Assembly (NCBI GenBank): GCA_019749835.1 | Contig: JAIEPJ010000036.1 | Location: 1-64,000, forward strand | Direction of reading: 5' to 3' | Length of the DNA stretch: 64,000 nt | Source of the DNA: Phreatobacter sp. | Lineage (GTDB): Bacteria > Pseudomonadota > Alphaproteobacteria > Rhizobiales > Phreatobacteraceae | Shown: in pieces, positions 54,977-63,885 of the stretch | How positions within the stretch are numbered: the stretch's first letter is position 1 | Layout of the letters: the number at the start of each line of letters is the position of its first letter | Translations under genes and position numbers: made by a program | Notes under the pieces: generated by a model | The model's input: only the letters and a program-made list of their open reading frames with translations | What the model was told of the DNA's origin: nothing | Databases searched by the model: none

Positions 54977-56176
54977 ATGTCCGCCCATTTGTCCTTCGGC
55001 TCCTGGTTCTGGCTCGGCGCGTCACCGAAAGCCCCGGTGCGTGTGGAGAGGGACGTTCGCGTCGATGTGTTCCGCGGCCTCGCTCTCCTGATCATCTTCA
55101 TCGACCATGTCGCAGGCAATGTGCTGATCCGCGTCACCCCGACCTCTCTCGGTTTTTCCGACGCAGCGGAATATTTCGTGCTGCTCGCCGGCTTCTCGGC
55201 GGCGCTCGCCTACGGCACGGTGATGGACCGGCGCAGCCTGGTGACCGGCACCGCCCAGATCGTCGCCCGCATCTGGAAGCTCTACCTCGCCCATCTCGGG
55301 CTCTTCGTTTTCACCGCCGTGGCCGTGGCCTTCATGGCCGTGCGCTTCGGCAACCCGCTCTACTACGAGCATGTCGCGATCCTGCCCTTCTTCCAGGACC
55401 CGGCCACGACGCTGCTGCAGACCGTCGCACTCGTCTTCCTGCCGAATTATCTCGACATCCTGCCGCTCTACATCGTGTTGCTGGCCATGCTGCCGCTGCT
55501 CTGGCTGCTGGCGCGCGTCGCGCCGGCCCTGGCGCTCGCCGCCTCGGCGGGTCTCTACGGCGCCGCCTGGATGCTGGAACTCGCCATCCCCAACATGTCC
55601 ACCGGCGGCGTCTGGTTCTTCAATCCCTTCGCCTGGCAGTTGATCTTCACCGTCGGACTGGTCGCAGGCCAGGCCGTTCTGCGCGGCGTGGCGCTGCCGC
55701 GCTCGCCGTTCATTACGGCCGCCGCCAGCGCCGTCGTGCTCTTCGGTCTCGTCAGCGCCGCGCCCTGGGCCGTCATCGCCGGTATGGAAGGCCTGATCCT
55801 GCCCGACGACTGGCGGCTCGACCTCGACAAGACCAATCTGTCGCTGTGGCGCTTCGCCCACGCCCTGTCGCTGGCCTATCTGATCGCCGCCCATGTGCCG
55901 CGCACGGCGGCCTGGCTCGGTTCGGCGGTGGCGCGCCAGCTTGAGCAGGCCGGCCGCCATTCGCTTCCGCTCTTCTGCTTCGGCATCATCCTGTCGCTGC
56001 TCGGAACCTTTGCCCTCACCGAGATTGGCCGAGGCCCCGTCATGCAGGTCGCCGTCAATGTCGTGGGCATTACCCTCTTGCTCGCCACGGCGACTGTGCT
56101 TGAATGGTATCGTGGTGCAACAGCAAAGGCGCCGGCCAAGGCTCTGCCAGGCGTCGGCGAGGTAAAGGCGGCGTGA
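54977..56176 (+). CDS. OpgC-domain membrane acyltransferase
   Basis: A 399-residue polytopic membrane protein of the OpgC family, which adds succinyl groups to osmoregulated periplasmic glucans. The family opening RDVRVDVFRGLALLIIFIDH is clear, followed by FSDAAEYFVLLAGFSAALAYG. About ten hydrophobic helices follow, and the end is a short cytoplasmic tail. The ATG at 54977 precedes about 25 cytoplasmic residues. It overlaps the SGNH hydrolase gene by GTGA, so the two probably act together on a periplasmic glycan. Acyl donor and glycan are inferred from the family only. Confidence 0.87.
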   Translation: MSAHLSFGSWFWLGASPKAPVRVERDVRVDVFRGLALLIIFIDHVAGNVLIRVTPTSLGFSDAAEYFVLLAGFSAALAYGTVMDRRSLVTGTAQIVARIWKLYLAHLGLFVFTAVAVAFMAVRFGNPLYYEHVAILPFFQDPATTLLQTVALVFLPNYLDILPLYIVLLAMLPLLWLLARVAPALALAASAGLYGAAWMLELAIPNMSTGGVWFFNPFAWQLIFTVGLVAGQAVLRGVALPRSPFITAAASAVVLFGLVSAAPWAVIAGMEGLILPDDWRLDLDKTNLSLWRFAHALSLAYLIAAHVPRTAAWLGSAVARQLEQAGRHSLPLFCFGIILSLLGTFALTEIGRGPVMQVAVNVVGITLLLATATVLEWYRGATAKAPAKALPGVGEVKAA

Positions 56177-56961
56177 CACACACCCGGTCCATCCGGTTTC
56201 TCGGAGCCTGCCTGGCTCTGGTGGCTCTCGCGGGCCAGCCGGCCCTGGGCACCGGTGGCCGTCTGCCGGTGGATGCGACCTGCACCGTGCCGGAACCGCT
56301 GCGCGGCTTCGCTGCCGATCTGCCCCTTGCCCGTGCCGCCATCGCTGATGGCCAGAAGCTCACCATCGTCGCACTGGGCTCGTCCTCGACGCTGGGCTCG
56401 GGAGCCTCTTCGGAGGAGCGCTCCTATCCGACCGTGCTGCGCAAGGAATTGGCGCATCTGCTACCCGGCCATGAGATCGAGGTCGTCAATGCCGGCGTTG
56501 GCGGCAATTCCGCCCAGCAGATGTATCAGCGCATCGATGCCGACGTGCTGTCCGAGCAGCCGCGCCTTGTCATCTGGCAGACCGGTGTCTTCGATGCGAT
56601 CAACGATATCGGCATCGAGAAGTTCAAGCGGATCCTGCGAAAGGGCATTGCCAAGATCCGTGACGGCGGTGCGGATGTCATGCTCGTGGACCAGTTGCCG
56701 CTGCCGCGAGCCGATCGTTTTCCGGCCTATGCCAGCTATGTCGCCGCGCTGCACGAGGTCGCCGCGGAAACCGAGACGCCGGTCTTTCGCCGCAGCGAGA
56801 TGTTTGGATTCCTGATGGTGTCGGGGCGTCTGCGCATCGATCAGATGCTGCCCACCGCCGGCGATCACCTCGTCGATGGCAGCTATCACTGCCTCGGCGT
56901 CAATATCGGCCGCACCCTCGCCGAGAAACTGTCGCCGCGGGCGATCGCCACCCGTCCCTGA
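56173..56961 (+). CDS. Exported SGNH/GDSL-family hydrolase
   Basis: A 262-residue protein with a signal peptide ([20 protein letters not shown]). The SGNH fold is suggested by block [14 protein letters not shown] with a nucleophile Ser near residue 70, and block [18 protein letters not shown]-terminal VDGSYHCLG probably supplies the Asp and His. Block III is atypical: [12 protein letters not shown] where GxND is usual. The start is a GTG at 56173 overlapping the opgC stop. It may remove or transfer acyl groups on the same glycan that the OpgC protein modifies. Direct evidence is lacking. Confidence 0.8.
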   Translation: MTHTRSIRFLGACLALVALAGQPALGTGGRLPVDATCTVPEPLRGFAADLPLARAAIADGQKLTIVALGSSSTLGSGASSEERSYPTVLRKELAHLLPGHEIEVVNAGVGGNSAQQMYQRIDADVLSEQPRLVIWQTGVFDAINDIGIEKFKRILRKGIAKIRDGGADVMLVDQLPLPRADRFPAYASYVAALHEVAAETETPVFRRSEMFGFLMVSGRLRIDQMLPTAGDHLVDGSYHCLGVNIGRTLAEKLSPRAIATRP

Positions 56962-56979
56962 CGGATCGCAGGCGGTGGC

Positions 56980-57000
56980 GGGATGCTCCTGGAGCATCCC
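56980..57000 (+). terminator. Hairpin after the opgC-SGNH operon
   Basis: GGGATGCTCC (56980-56989) is mirrored by GGAGCATCCC (56991-57000), a near-perfect palindrome 18 bp after the SGNH stop codon. It lacks a T tract, so termination efficiency is uncertain. It could also serve as a protein-binding site. Confidence 0.5.
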
Positions 57001-57322
57001 GATAGCAGAGGGTAACCGTCATCGCCGACGATTCGGCTTGAAGGGGCAGGGCGCTGCCGACTCCCGAACCCCTGGGCCATGCCGCTACGCGACCTTCCCG
57101 CGAGCGCGGCGCTCTTTTCCCCTGTCATTGCCGCGTGACCGCCTTGCCGGGCGCCATCGCGGCTTCCCATCGGCGGGAAAGACGTCTATAGGGCCGCCTA
57201 ATCACGCGAACCGATGTTCAGGGGATGCGGTTGCGGGAGGCTGGCTCGATACGGGTCCGGCCTCTTTTTTTGCGCCGCGCGGCCCCGAAGATCCAGACGA
57301 GCCTTCAAAGGGCCGGAGCCTC
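57001..57322 (+). promoter_or_regulatory. carB leader with attenuator-like intrinsic terminator
   Basis: No gene is seen here. A possible promoter is TTCCCA (57164-57169) and TATAGG (57187-57192) with a 17-base spacer. About 40 bases later GAGGCTGG (57237-57244) pairs with CCGGCCTC (57257-57264), with one G-T pair, followed at once by seven T (57265-57271). This terminator lies 51 bp before the carB start, so it could attenuate carB or end a short leader RNA. I see no leader peptide or known riboswitch. Confidence 0.55.
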
Positions 57323-60300
57323 ATGCCGAAACGCACCGACATTTCCTCCATCCTGATCATCGGCGCCGGCCCGATCGTTATCGGCCAGGCCTGCGAGTTC
57401 GACTATTCGGGCACCCAGGCTGTGAAGGCGCTGAAGGAGGAGGGCTATCGGATCGTGCTGGTCAACTCCAACCCGGCGACGATCATGACCGACCCGGACA
57501 TGGCGGACGCGACCTATATCGAGCCGATCACCCCGGAGATTGTCGCCAAGATCATCGAGAAGGAGCGGAACGTCCTTCCCGGTGGCTTCGCCCTGCTGCC
57601 GACCATGGGCGGCCAGACCGCCTTGAACACCGCCCTGAAACTGGAAGAGATGGGCGTTCTCGCCAAGTTCGACGTCGAGATGATCGGCGCCAAGGCCGAC
57701 GCCATCGACAAGGCGGAGAACCGCGAGAGGTTCCGTCAGGCCATGGCCAAGATCGGCCTGCAGACGCCGAAGAGCCATGTCGTCCAGTCGCTCGGCGCGG
57801 CCATCGACGTGCTCGATGATATTGGCCTGCCGGCGATCATCCGCCCGTCCTTCACCATGGGCGGCACGGGCGGCGGCATCGCCTACAACAAGGCCGAGTT
57901 CATCGAGATCTGCGAGCGTGGCCTCGATGCCTCGCCGACCACCGAGGTTCTGGTCGAGGAGAGCGTGCTCGGCTGGAAGGAATTCGAGATGGAGGTCGTC
58001 CGCGACCACGCGGACAATGCCATCATCGTCTGTTCCATCGAGAACCTCGATCCGATGGGCGTCCACACCGGAGATTCCATCACCATCGCGCCGGCGCTGA
58101 CGCTGACCGACAAGGAATACCAGATGATGCGCGACGCCTCGATCCGCGTCCTGCGCGAGATCGGGGTGGAGACCGGCGGCTCGAACGTGCAGTTCGCCGT
58201 CAATCCGGCCGACGGCCGCCTCGTCGTCATCGAGATGAACCCGCGCGTGTCGCGCTCCTCGGCGCTCGCCTCGAAGGCGACGGGTTTTCCGATCGCCAAG
58301 GTCGCGGCGAAGCTCGCCGTCGGCTACACGCTCGACGAGGTGAAGAACGACATCACCGGTGGCGCCACCCCGGCCTCCTTCGAGCCGACCATCGACTATA
58401 TCGTCACCAAGGTGCCGCGCTTCGCCTTCGAGAAATTTCCCGGCGCCGACCCGGTGCTGACCACGTCCATGAAGTCGGTCGGCGAGGTCATGGCGATCGG
58501 CCGCACCTTCCAGGAATCGCTGCAGAAGGCCATGCGCGGGCTGGAAACGGGCCTCACCGGGCTCGACGAGATCGAGATCGAGGGTCTCGGCAAGGGCGAC
58601 GACAAGAACGCCATCCGCGCCGCGCTCGGAACCCCGACCCCCGACCGCCTGCTCAAGGTGGTGCAGGCCATGCGCCTTGGCATCTCCAACGAGGAGATCC
58701 ATTCCTATTGCCGCATCGATCCCTGGTTCCTCGAGCAGATCCGCGGCATCGTCGATGTCGAGACCGAGGTCCGTGCCAAGGGCGTGCCGAAGACCGCGGG
58801 CGCGCTGCGTCGCCTCACGGCCATGGGTTTCTCCGATGCGCGCCTCGCCGTGCTGACCCAGAAGACCGAGGCCGAGGTCGCCAAGGCCCGCCGCGCCCTG
58901 AACGTGCGTCCCGCCTACAAGCGCATCGACACCTGCGCGGCGGAATTCGCGTCCCCGACCGCCTACATGTATTCGACCTACGAGGCTCCCTTCGGCGGCG
59001 CTCTCGCCGATGAATCGCGTCCGACCGACCGCGAGAAGATCGTCATCCTCGGCGGCGGCCCGAACCGGATCGGCCAGGGCATCGAGTTCGACTATTGCTG
59101 CTGCCATGCCTGTTTCGCGCTCTCGGACGCCGGGTTCGAGACGATCATGATCAACTGCAATCCGGAGACGGTCTCCACCGACTACGACACCTCCGACCGG
59201 CTCTATTTCGAGAGCCTGACGGCCGAGGACGTCATCGAGATCCTCGAGCGGGAGAAGCAGAACGGCACGCTCAAGGGCGTCATCGTCCAGTTCGGCGGCC
59301 AGACGCCGCTGAAGCTCGCCCGCGCGCTGGAAGATGCCGGCATCCCCATCCTCGGCACCTCGCCGGATGCCATCGACCTCGCCGAGGACCGCGACCGCTT
59401 CAAGCGTCTCCTCGACAAGCTCGGCCTCAAGCAGCCGAAGAACGGCATTGCCTATTCGGTCGAACAGGCTCGCCTGATCGCCGGCGAGCTCGGCTATCCC
59501 CTGGTCGTGCGGCCCTCCTACGTGCTCGGCGGCCGCGCCATGCAGATCATCCGCGAAGAGGGCCAGCTCGGCGACTATCTCCTCGGCACGCTGCCCGAAC
59601 TGGTGCCGGCCGACGTCAAGGCCCGCTATCCCAACGACAAGACCGGCCAGATCAACACCGTCCTCGGCAAGAATCCGCTGCTCTTTGACCGCTACCTGTC
59701 CGATGCCATCGAGGTGGACGTCGACTGCCTTGCCGACGGCAAGACCAGCTATGTCGCGGGCATCATGGAACATATCGAGGAGGCGGGCATCCATTCCGGC
59801 GACAGCGCCTGCTCGCTGCCACCCTATTCGCTGCCCGATTCCATGCTCGCCGAACTGGAGCGCCAGACCAAGGCGCTGGCCCTCGCACTCGATGTCGGCG
59901 GCCTGATGAACGTCCAGTACGCCATCAAGGACGGCGACATCTACGTGCTTGAGGTCAATCCGCGCGCCTCCCGCACGGTGCCCTTCGTCGCCAAGGTGGT
60001 GGGTGAGCCGATCGCCAAGATTGCCTCGCGCATCATGGCGGGCGAGAGCCTGGCCTCCTTTGGTCTGAAGCCGAAGGTCCTCGACCATGTCGGTGTCAAG
60101 GAGGCCGTGTTCCCCTTCGCCCGCTTCCCCGGTGTCGACGTGCTGCTCGGACCCGAAATGCGCTCGACCGGCGAGGTCATGGGCCTCGACAGGACCTTCG
60201 CCACCGCCTTCGCCAAGAGCCAGCTCGGGGCAGGGACCATCGTTCCGGTCTCCGGAACGGTCTTCGTCTCGGTGCGCGACGACGACAAGCCGCGCATCCT

Positions 60301-60652
60301 CGAAGCCATCCGCATGCTGCACACGCTCGGCTTCAAGATCATCGCCACCTCCGGCAACCAGCGCTATCTCGTCGAGCAGGGAATTCCCTGCGGCAAGATC
60401 AACAAGGTGCTGGAAGGCCGGCCCCATATCGTCGATGCGCTGAAGAACCGCGAGGTCCAGCTCGTCTTCAACACGACCGAGGGGGCCCAGGCCCTCTCTG
60501 ACTCGCGATCGCTCCGCCGTGCGGCCCTCTTGCAGAAGGTCCCCTATTACACCACTCTTGCTGGTGCTGTGGCCGCCGCACAGGGCATCAAGGCCTATCT
60601 TGAGGGGGACCTCGAGGTGCGCGCGCTGCAGAGCTATTTCGGCAAGGCCTGA
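57323..60652 (+). CDS. carB: Carbamoyl-phosphate synthase large subunit
   Basis: Makes carbamoyl phosphate from bicarbonate, ammonia channelled from CarA, and two ATP, for pyrimidine and arginine synthesis. The 1109-residue protein has two homologous ATP-grasp halves: the first opens [20 protein letters not shown], and the second near residue 570 has [22 protein letters not shown]-terminal MGS-like allosteric domain follows from about residue 970 ([20 protein letters not shown]), where UMP or ornithine bind in related enzymes. I chose the ATG at 57323, preceded by GCCGGAG. carA begins 3.2 kb downstream and is separate. A terminator-like leader precedes it. Confidence 0.97.
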   Translation: MPKRTDISSILIIGAGPIVIGQACEFDYSGTQAVKALKEEGYRIVLVNSNPATIMTDPDMADATYIEPITPEIVAKIIEKERNVLPGGFALLPTMGGQTALNTALKLEEMGVLAKFDVEMIGAKADAIDKAENRERFRQAMAKIGLQTPKSHVVQSLGAAIDVLDDIGLPAIIRPSFTMGGTGGGIAYNKAEFIEICERGLDASPTTEVLVEESVLGWKEFEMEVVRDHADNAIIVCSIENLDPMGVHTGDSITIAPALTLTDKEYQMMRDASIRVLREIGVETGGSNVQFAVNPADGRLVVIEMNPRVSRSSALASKATGFPIAKVAAKLAVGYTLDEVKNDITGGATPASFEPTIDYIVTKVPRFAFEKFPGADPVLTTSMKSVGEVMAIGRTFQESLQKAMRGLETGLTGLDEIEIEGLGKGDDKNAIRAALGTPTPDRLLKVVQAMRLGISNEEIHSYCRIDPWFLEQIRGIVDVETEVRAKGVPKTAGALRRLTAMGFSDARLAVLTQKTEAEVAKARRALNVRPAYKRIDTCAAEFASPTAYMYSTYEAPFGGALADESRPTDREKIVILGGGPNRIGQGIEFDYCCCHACFALSDAGFETIMINCNPETVSTDYDTSDRLYFESLTAEDVIEILEREKQNGTLKGVIVQFGGQTPLKLARALEDAGIPILGTSPDAIDLAEDRDRFKRLLDKLGLKQPKNGIAYSVEQARLIAGELGYPLVVRPSYVLGGRAMQIIREEGQLGDYLLGTLPELVPADVKARYPNDKTGQINTVLGKNPLLFDRYLSDAIEVDVDCLADGKTSYVAGIMEHIEEAGIHSGDSACSLPPYSLPDSMLAELERQTKALALALDVGGLMNVQYAIKDGDIYVLEVNPRASRTVPFVAKVVGEPIAKIASRIMAGESLASFGLKPKVLDHVGVKEAVFPFARFPGVDVLLGPEMRSTGEVMGLDRTFATAFAKSQLGAGTIVPVSGTVFVSVRDDDKPRILEAIRMLHTLGFKIIATSGNQRYLVEQGIPCGKINKVLEGRPHIVDALKNREVQLVFNTTEGAQALSDSRSLRRAALLQKVPYYTTLAGAVAAAQGIKAYLEGDLEVRALQSYFGKA

Positions 60653-60691
60653 TCTGCGGCCGCTGCCGGGACACGCAAGGTTTCACCATGA

Positions 60692-60732
60692 AGGTTCGCG
60701 GGGCCGGCGTCCTCGGCCCGCGGACCTTTATT
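60692..60732 (+). terminator. Hairpin terminator between carB and greA
   Basis: A left arm at 60692-60706 (starting AGGTTCGCGGGG) pairs with CGGCCCGCGGACCT (60714-60727), with one G-T pair and one bulged base. TTATT follows. It lies 40 bp after carB and just before the greA ribosome site, so carB and greA are probably separate units. Confidence 0.68.
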
Positions 60733-60759
60733 CGTCATTGAAAGGCAAGGGCGAGCATC

Positions 60760-61233
60760 ATGGAAAAGGTTCCGATGACCGTCGGCGGTTTCGCCAAGCT
60801 CGAAGCCGAACTGAAGGAGCGCCAGCGAGTTGAGCGCCCGCGCATCATTGCGGCGATCTCCGAGGCACGCTCCCATGGCGACCTGTCGGAGAATGCCGAA
60901 TATCACTCGGCCAAGGAGCAGCAGTCGCTCAACGAGGGGCGGATTGCCGAGCTCGAGAGCCTGATCGCCCGGGCCGAGGTGATCGACGTCACCAAGCTCT
61001 CCGGCGACACCGTCAAGTTCGGCGCCACGGTGAAGCTCGTCAACGAGGATACCGAGGAAGAGCGCGTCTGGCAGATCGTCGGCGACAGCGAGGCGGACGC
61101 CAAGGCCGGCCGCATCTCGATCTCCTCGCCGCTGGCCCGCGCCCTGATCGGCAAGTCGGCCGGCACGGTCGTCGAGGTCAACACGCCCAAGGGCGCCCAG
61201 AGCTACGAGGTCCTCGAGATCCGCTGGGGCTGA
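60760..61233 (+). CDS. greA: Transcription elongation factor GreA
   Basis: Binds the RNA polymerase secondary channel and stimulates cleavage of backtracked RNA. The 157-residue length is standard. The N-terminal coiled coil starts [20 protein letters not shown] and has [19 protein letters not shown], with the acidic tip residues Asp and Glu that assist cleavage. The C-terminal FKBP-like domain has [19 protein letters not shown] and [20 protein letters not shown]. The ATG at 60760 fits the family. It is flanked by terminators on both sides and looks monocistronic. Confidence 0.97.
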   Translation: MEKVPMTVGGFAKLEAELKERQRVERPRIIAAISEARSHGDLSENAEYHSAKEQQSLNEGRIAELESLIARAEVIDVTKLSGDTVKFGATVKLVNEDTEEERVWQIVGDSEADAKAGRISISSPLARALIGKSAGTVVEVNTPKGAQSYEVLEIRWG

Positions 61234-61259
61234 ACGGCCTGAACCGTTCGGCATGGTGG

Positions 61260-61290
61260 AGGCGTCGCCCGGCCCGGCGGCGCCTTTGCT
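61260..61290 (+). terminator. Hairpin terminator after greA
   Basis: AGGCGTCGCC (61260-61269) pairs with GGCGGCGCCT (61276-61285), with one G-T pair, around a six-base loop, followed by TTGCTTT. A smaller hairpin GAACGG/CCGTTC (61232-61249) precedes it. Both lie within 60 bp of the greA stop. Confidence 0.7.
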
Positions 61291-61392
61291 TTGCCTCGCC
61301 GCACCGGCGCCCTGAAACGATACGGACGGTCTCTCGCCGATGGATTGAAATGCCGCCGGGGGAATCTGCCGGTCATGGAAGGAGGATCCGCC

Positions 61393-62349
61393 ATGACCCG
61401 CCCATGCCACTCCCCTCGTCCCGACCGCCGGGGGCTGCTGTTCGGCTTCGCCGCTGCCGCCCTCGCCCCCGCCACCCCATTGCTGGCTCAGGCCCCGGCG
61501 CGTCCGGCCCCGGATGCGGCGCTGCAGGCGGCGATCGCCAAGTCCAACGCCTATACGGAACTGCTGAACCGCACCCTTCGGGCGGTGGAATCCTGGGACC
61601 GCTACCGCAGCTGGGTCAATCTCCAGCGCGGCCCGACAGGCCGCGAGCGCTACATCACCTATGGGCTCTACAGCCTCTATGACGTGCGCAGCGAGATCCA
61701 GAAGGCGGAGCAGGCCGTCGTCCAGGAGCCGGCCCTGCCGGACCTCGATGACGCCATGCGCCGCTATATCCAGTCCTATGCGGTGCTGGCGCCGCTGATC
61801 ACCCGCGCCAATGTCTATTACGAGCGCAAGGACTACCAGGACGACGGTGCGGCGCTCGGCCGCGAACTGCACCGCGACCTGGTCCCCGCGGCACAGGCCT
61901 TCCTCAAGGACCGCGCCGATGTCGAACTGCACATGCGGGCCTTCCGGGCCGACCTCAACCAGCGTGAACTCGCCGACATCGAACGCCGCGAGGGCCGCTC
62001 GGCGCGCTGGAATGTCCGCAACGTCATGATCGCCGCGCGCGGCGTCATGGACCTCATGCCCTCCGACGCGCGTCCGGTGGTTGATCTCGCCGCCTTCGAC
62101 GCGGCCATTGCCGGCTATTCGGCAGCACTGCGCGATCTCGACAAGCTGAAGGAGACCGATCCGAGCGGCGCCTCGATTCTCGACGGCCAGGCCGGCTCCT
62201 GGCTCGGCAGTCTGCGCGAGTACCGCCAGAAGCTCGGCCGCGTGCGGGGCGATGCGCGCCGTGCCGGCGGCCATGAGCGCATGTGGATCGTCAACAACTA
62301 CAACACGATGGTGAGCATCGCCCAGACGCGCCTGCGGATCGGCCGCTGA
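61393..62349 (+). CDS. YiiG/DUF3829-like exported helical protein
   Basis: A 318-residue protein with a Tat-like signal: twin Arg in DRRGLLFGFAAAALAPATPLLAQ, cleaved about residue 36. The mature part is strongly helical and charged (KSNAYTELLNRTLRAVESWD, YYERKDYQDDGAALGRELHRDL), which resembles DUF3829/YiiG family proteins that fold as helical bundles. No catalytic motif is seen. The ATG at 61393 is chosen because GGAAGGAGG lies just upstream and the signal starts there. It is preceded by the greA terminator, so it should have its own promoter. Function is unknown. Confidence 0.65.
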   Translation: MTRPCHSPRPDRRGLLFGFAAAALAPATPLLAQAPARPAPDAALQAAIAKSNAYTELLNRTLRAVESWDRYRSWVNLQRGPTGRERYITYGLYSLYDVRSEIQKAEQAVVQEPALPDLDDAMRRYIQSYAVLAPLITRANVYYERKDYQDDGAALGRELHRDLVPAAQAFLKDRADVELHMRAFRADLNQRELADIERREGRSARWNVRNVMIAARGVMDLMPSDARPVVDLAAFDAAIAGYSAALRDLDKLKETDPSGASILDGQAGSWLGSLREYRQKLGRVRGDARRAGGHERMWIVNNYNTMVSIAQTRLRIGR

Positions 62350-62443
62350 ACGGCGCGCTCACGCAGGCGTGAGCAAGCCGGGTGATCCCGCCGCCCGGCG
62401 CGCAGGCTAGACTGGCGGCAGACTTCTAAGCGGGAGACTGACC

Positions 62444-62806
62444 ATGCTGAACCGCCGCACGATCCTCGGCGCCGCTGCCACCGCCGGAACCGTCATCCTG
62501 TCGCGGGCCGCCGCCGCCCATCACGGCTGGGGTGGCTTCGACCGCGACAAGGTTCTCGACCATTCCGGCCCGGTGGCGCGCTCGACCTATGCCAATCCGC
62601 ATGGAACGCTTTTCATGCAGAAGGACGGCCGGGAGCTGGTCATCGAACTGGCGCCGACCTCGCGCATGCAGGCCCGCGGCCTGACCGCCGAGGACATCGC
62701 CCCGGGCAAGACCCTGCGGGTCTATGCCTATCAGAACCGGGGCAATCCCGATGTCTACCGGGCCGAATGGGTCGAGGTCGCCGGGCGGCGCGTCGAACTC
62801 AGGTGA
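62444..62806 (+). CDS. DUF6152-like small exported protein
   Basis: A 120-residue protein with an N-terminal export signal containing twin Arg (MLNRRTILGAAATAGTVILS, then AAAAHHGWGGFD). The mature domain of about 85 residues is mostly beta strand, with LDHSGPVARSTYANPHGTLF and an ending RVYAYQNRGNPDVYRAEWVE. This is the pattern of DUF6152, small periplasmic proteins whose mature end starts near an AHHGW sequence that could bind metal. The ATG at 62444 fits the signal. It overlaps the end of the convergent membrane-protein gene by 8 bp. Function is unknown. Confidence 0.72.
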   Translation: MLNRRTILGAAATAGTVILSRAAAAHHGWGGFDRDKVLDHSGPVARSTYANPHGTLFMQKDGRELVIELAPTSRMQARGLTAEDIAPGKTLRVYAYQNRGNPDVYRAEWVEVAGRRVELR

Positions 62807-63269
62807 AGGCGATCCAGCGCCCGAGCCCGATGGCGGCGAGCCAGAGGGCGAGCGAGCCGATGCCGATGGCCCGGGCCGCGGAATGGCCCAGCAGGGCCGG
62901 GAGCCCGACCCGCCGCACCGCGACCTCGAAGACCAGCGCCTGGGCGAGGGCGAGCGCCACCACCGCCAGCTTCGCGACAAAGGTCGGATTGGCGAAATAC
63001 TCGTCCGGCCGCGCCGAGGCGAGGAGAAGGCCCGTCAGGACGGCCAGCCCCGTGCCGATCTTCGCTGTGGTGCGCAGCAGCGTCACGGCCGCGACATCCA
63101 GCGACCGCAAGGCTCCCGCGAGCCGCAGGTCGACCAGGGCGATGGGGCCGAAGAGCAGGGCGATGCCGACGACGTGCAGGGCCGAGACGGTGGCATAGAC
63201 GGGCGTCGAGAGGGTGACGCCGCTGACCTGGCCGAGAGCGGCCAGCAGCCCGACCAGCGCCTCCACCAT
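62799..63269 (-). CDS. DUF6644-like small membrane protein
   Basis: A 156-residue inner-membrane protein with four hydrophobic segments. The first includes VYATVSALHVVGIALLFGPI with a conserved His, then LVDLRLAGALRSLDVAAVTL, followed by AVLTGLLLASARPDEYFANP and two later helices. This looks like the small DUF6644-type membrane proteins that often accompany DUF6152 genes, with His residues that might hold haem. It converges with the DUF6152-like gene and overlaps its end by 8 bp. The assignment is by resemblance only, and function is unknown. Confidence 0.6.
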   Translation of the reverse strand: MVEALVGLLAALGQVSGVTLSTPVYATVSALHVVGIALLFGPIALVDLRLAGALRSLDVAAVTLLRTTAKIGTGLAVLTGLLLASARPDEYFANPTFVAKLAVVALALAQALVFEVAVRRVGLPALLGHSAARAIGIGSLALWLAAIGLGRWIAFT

Positions 63270-63272
63270 GCG

Positions 63273-63725
63273 TCAGCCGAGCAGTTGCTTGACGAGCGGG
63301 CTGGCCTTGCCGAAATCCATCTGCCCGGCATAGCGGGCCTTCAACTCGCCCATCACCTTGCCCATGTCCTTGACCCCGGCCGCGCCGGTCTCGGCAATGA
63401 CGGCGGCGATGGCGGTGCGGGCCTCGGCCTCGTCCATCTGTTTCGGCAGATAGACGGAAATGATCGCGATCTCGGCGTTCTCCTGGTCAGCCAGCTCCGG
63501 ACGGCCGCCATCGCCATACATCTTGGCGCTTTCCTGGCGCTGCTTCACCATCTTCTGCAGCAATTGCAGGATCTCATCGTCCGAGATCGGACCCTTGCCG
63601 GCGCCGCGGGCCTCGATGTCCTTGTCCTTCAGGGCCGCCTGGATCAGGCGGATCGTGCCGAGGCGCGGCTTCTCGCCGGCCTTCATGGCTTCCTTCAGAT
63701 CGCTCATGAAACGGTCGCGCAGCAT
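63273..63725 (-). CDS. GatB/YqeY domain-containing protein
   Basis: A 150-residue cytoplasmic protein of the YqeY family, related to the C-terminal tRNA-binding tail of GatB/GatE amidotransferases. Family stretches are MLRDRFMSDLKEAMKAGEKP, LGTIRLIQAALKDKDIEARG, EILQLLQKMVKQRQESAKMY and the ending GAAGVKDMGKVMGELKARY. I chose the ATG at 63725 because the sequence upstream has no family character. It lies 160 bp before the carA start on the opposite strand; yqeY next to carA is common in alphaproteobacteria. Its precise role is not established. Confidence 0.92.
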   Translation of the reverse strand: MLRDRFMSDLKEAMKAGEKPRLGTIRLIQAALKDKDIEARGAGKGPISDDEILQLLQKMVKQRQESAKMYGDGGRPELADQENAEIAIISVYLPKQMDEAEARTAIAAVIAETGAAGVKDMGKVMGELKARYAGQMDFGKASPLVKQLLG

Positions 63726-63885
63726 GGCAGGAAAGTCCTCGCTAGGGCAGGCAGGGGTCGGCCGGGCTCGCAGCAGAGGCGGGCAGGGGCCGATGGCGTC
63801 GGAAAGCGGTTGGCAGTGGATTTCGAGGAGCGACAGCCCGCATTCCTTTTGACCGCCGCCCAAGTCGTCGCTATGTAGGCGCCTC

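Noticed and set aside
56876-57322. A 149-codon N-terminal extension of CarB
   Set aside because: It crosses a strong terminator hairpin with a T tract and the upstream gene, and has no resemblance to CarB. The ATG at 57323 matches the family start.
57305-60427. A very long open frame (about 1040 codons) antisense to carB
   Set aside because: It is a by-product of GC-rich third codon positions in carB. Its translation is low-complexity, rich in Asp, Gly, Arg and His, with no domain, and carB is certain.
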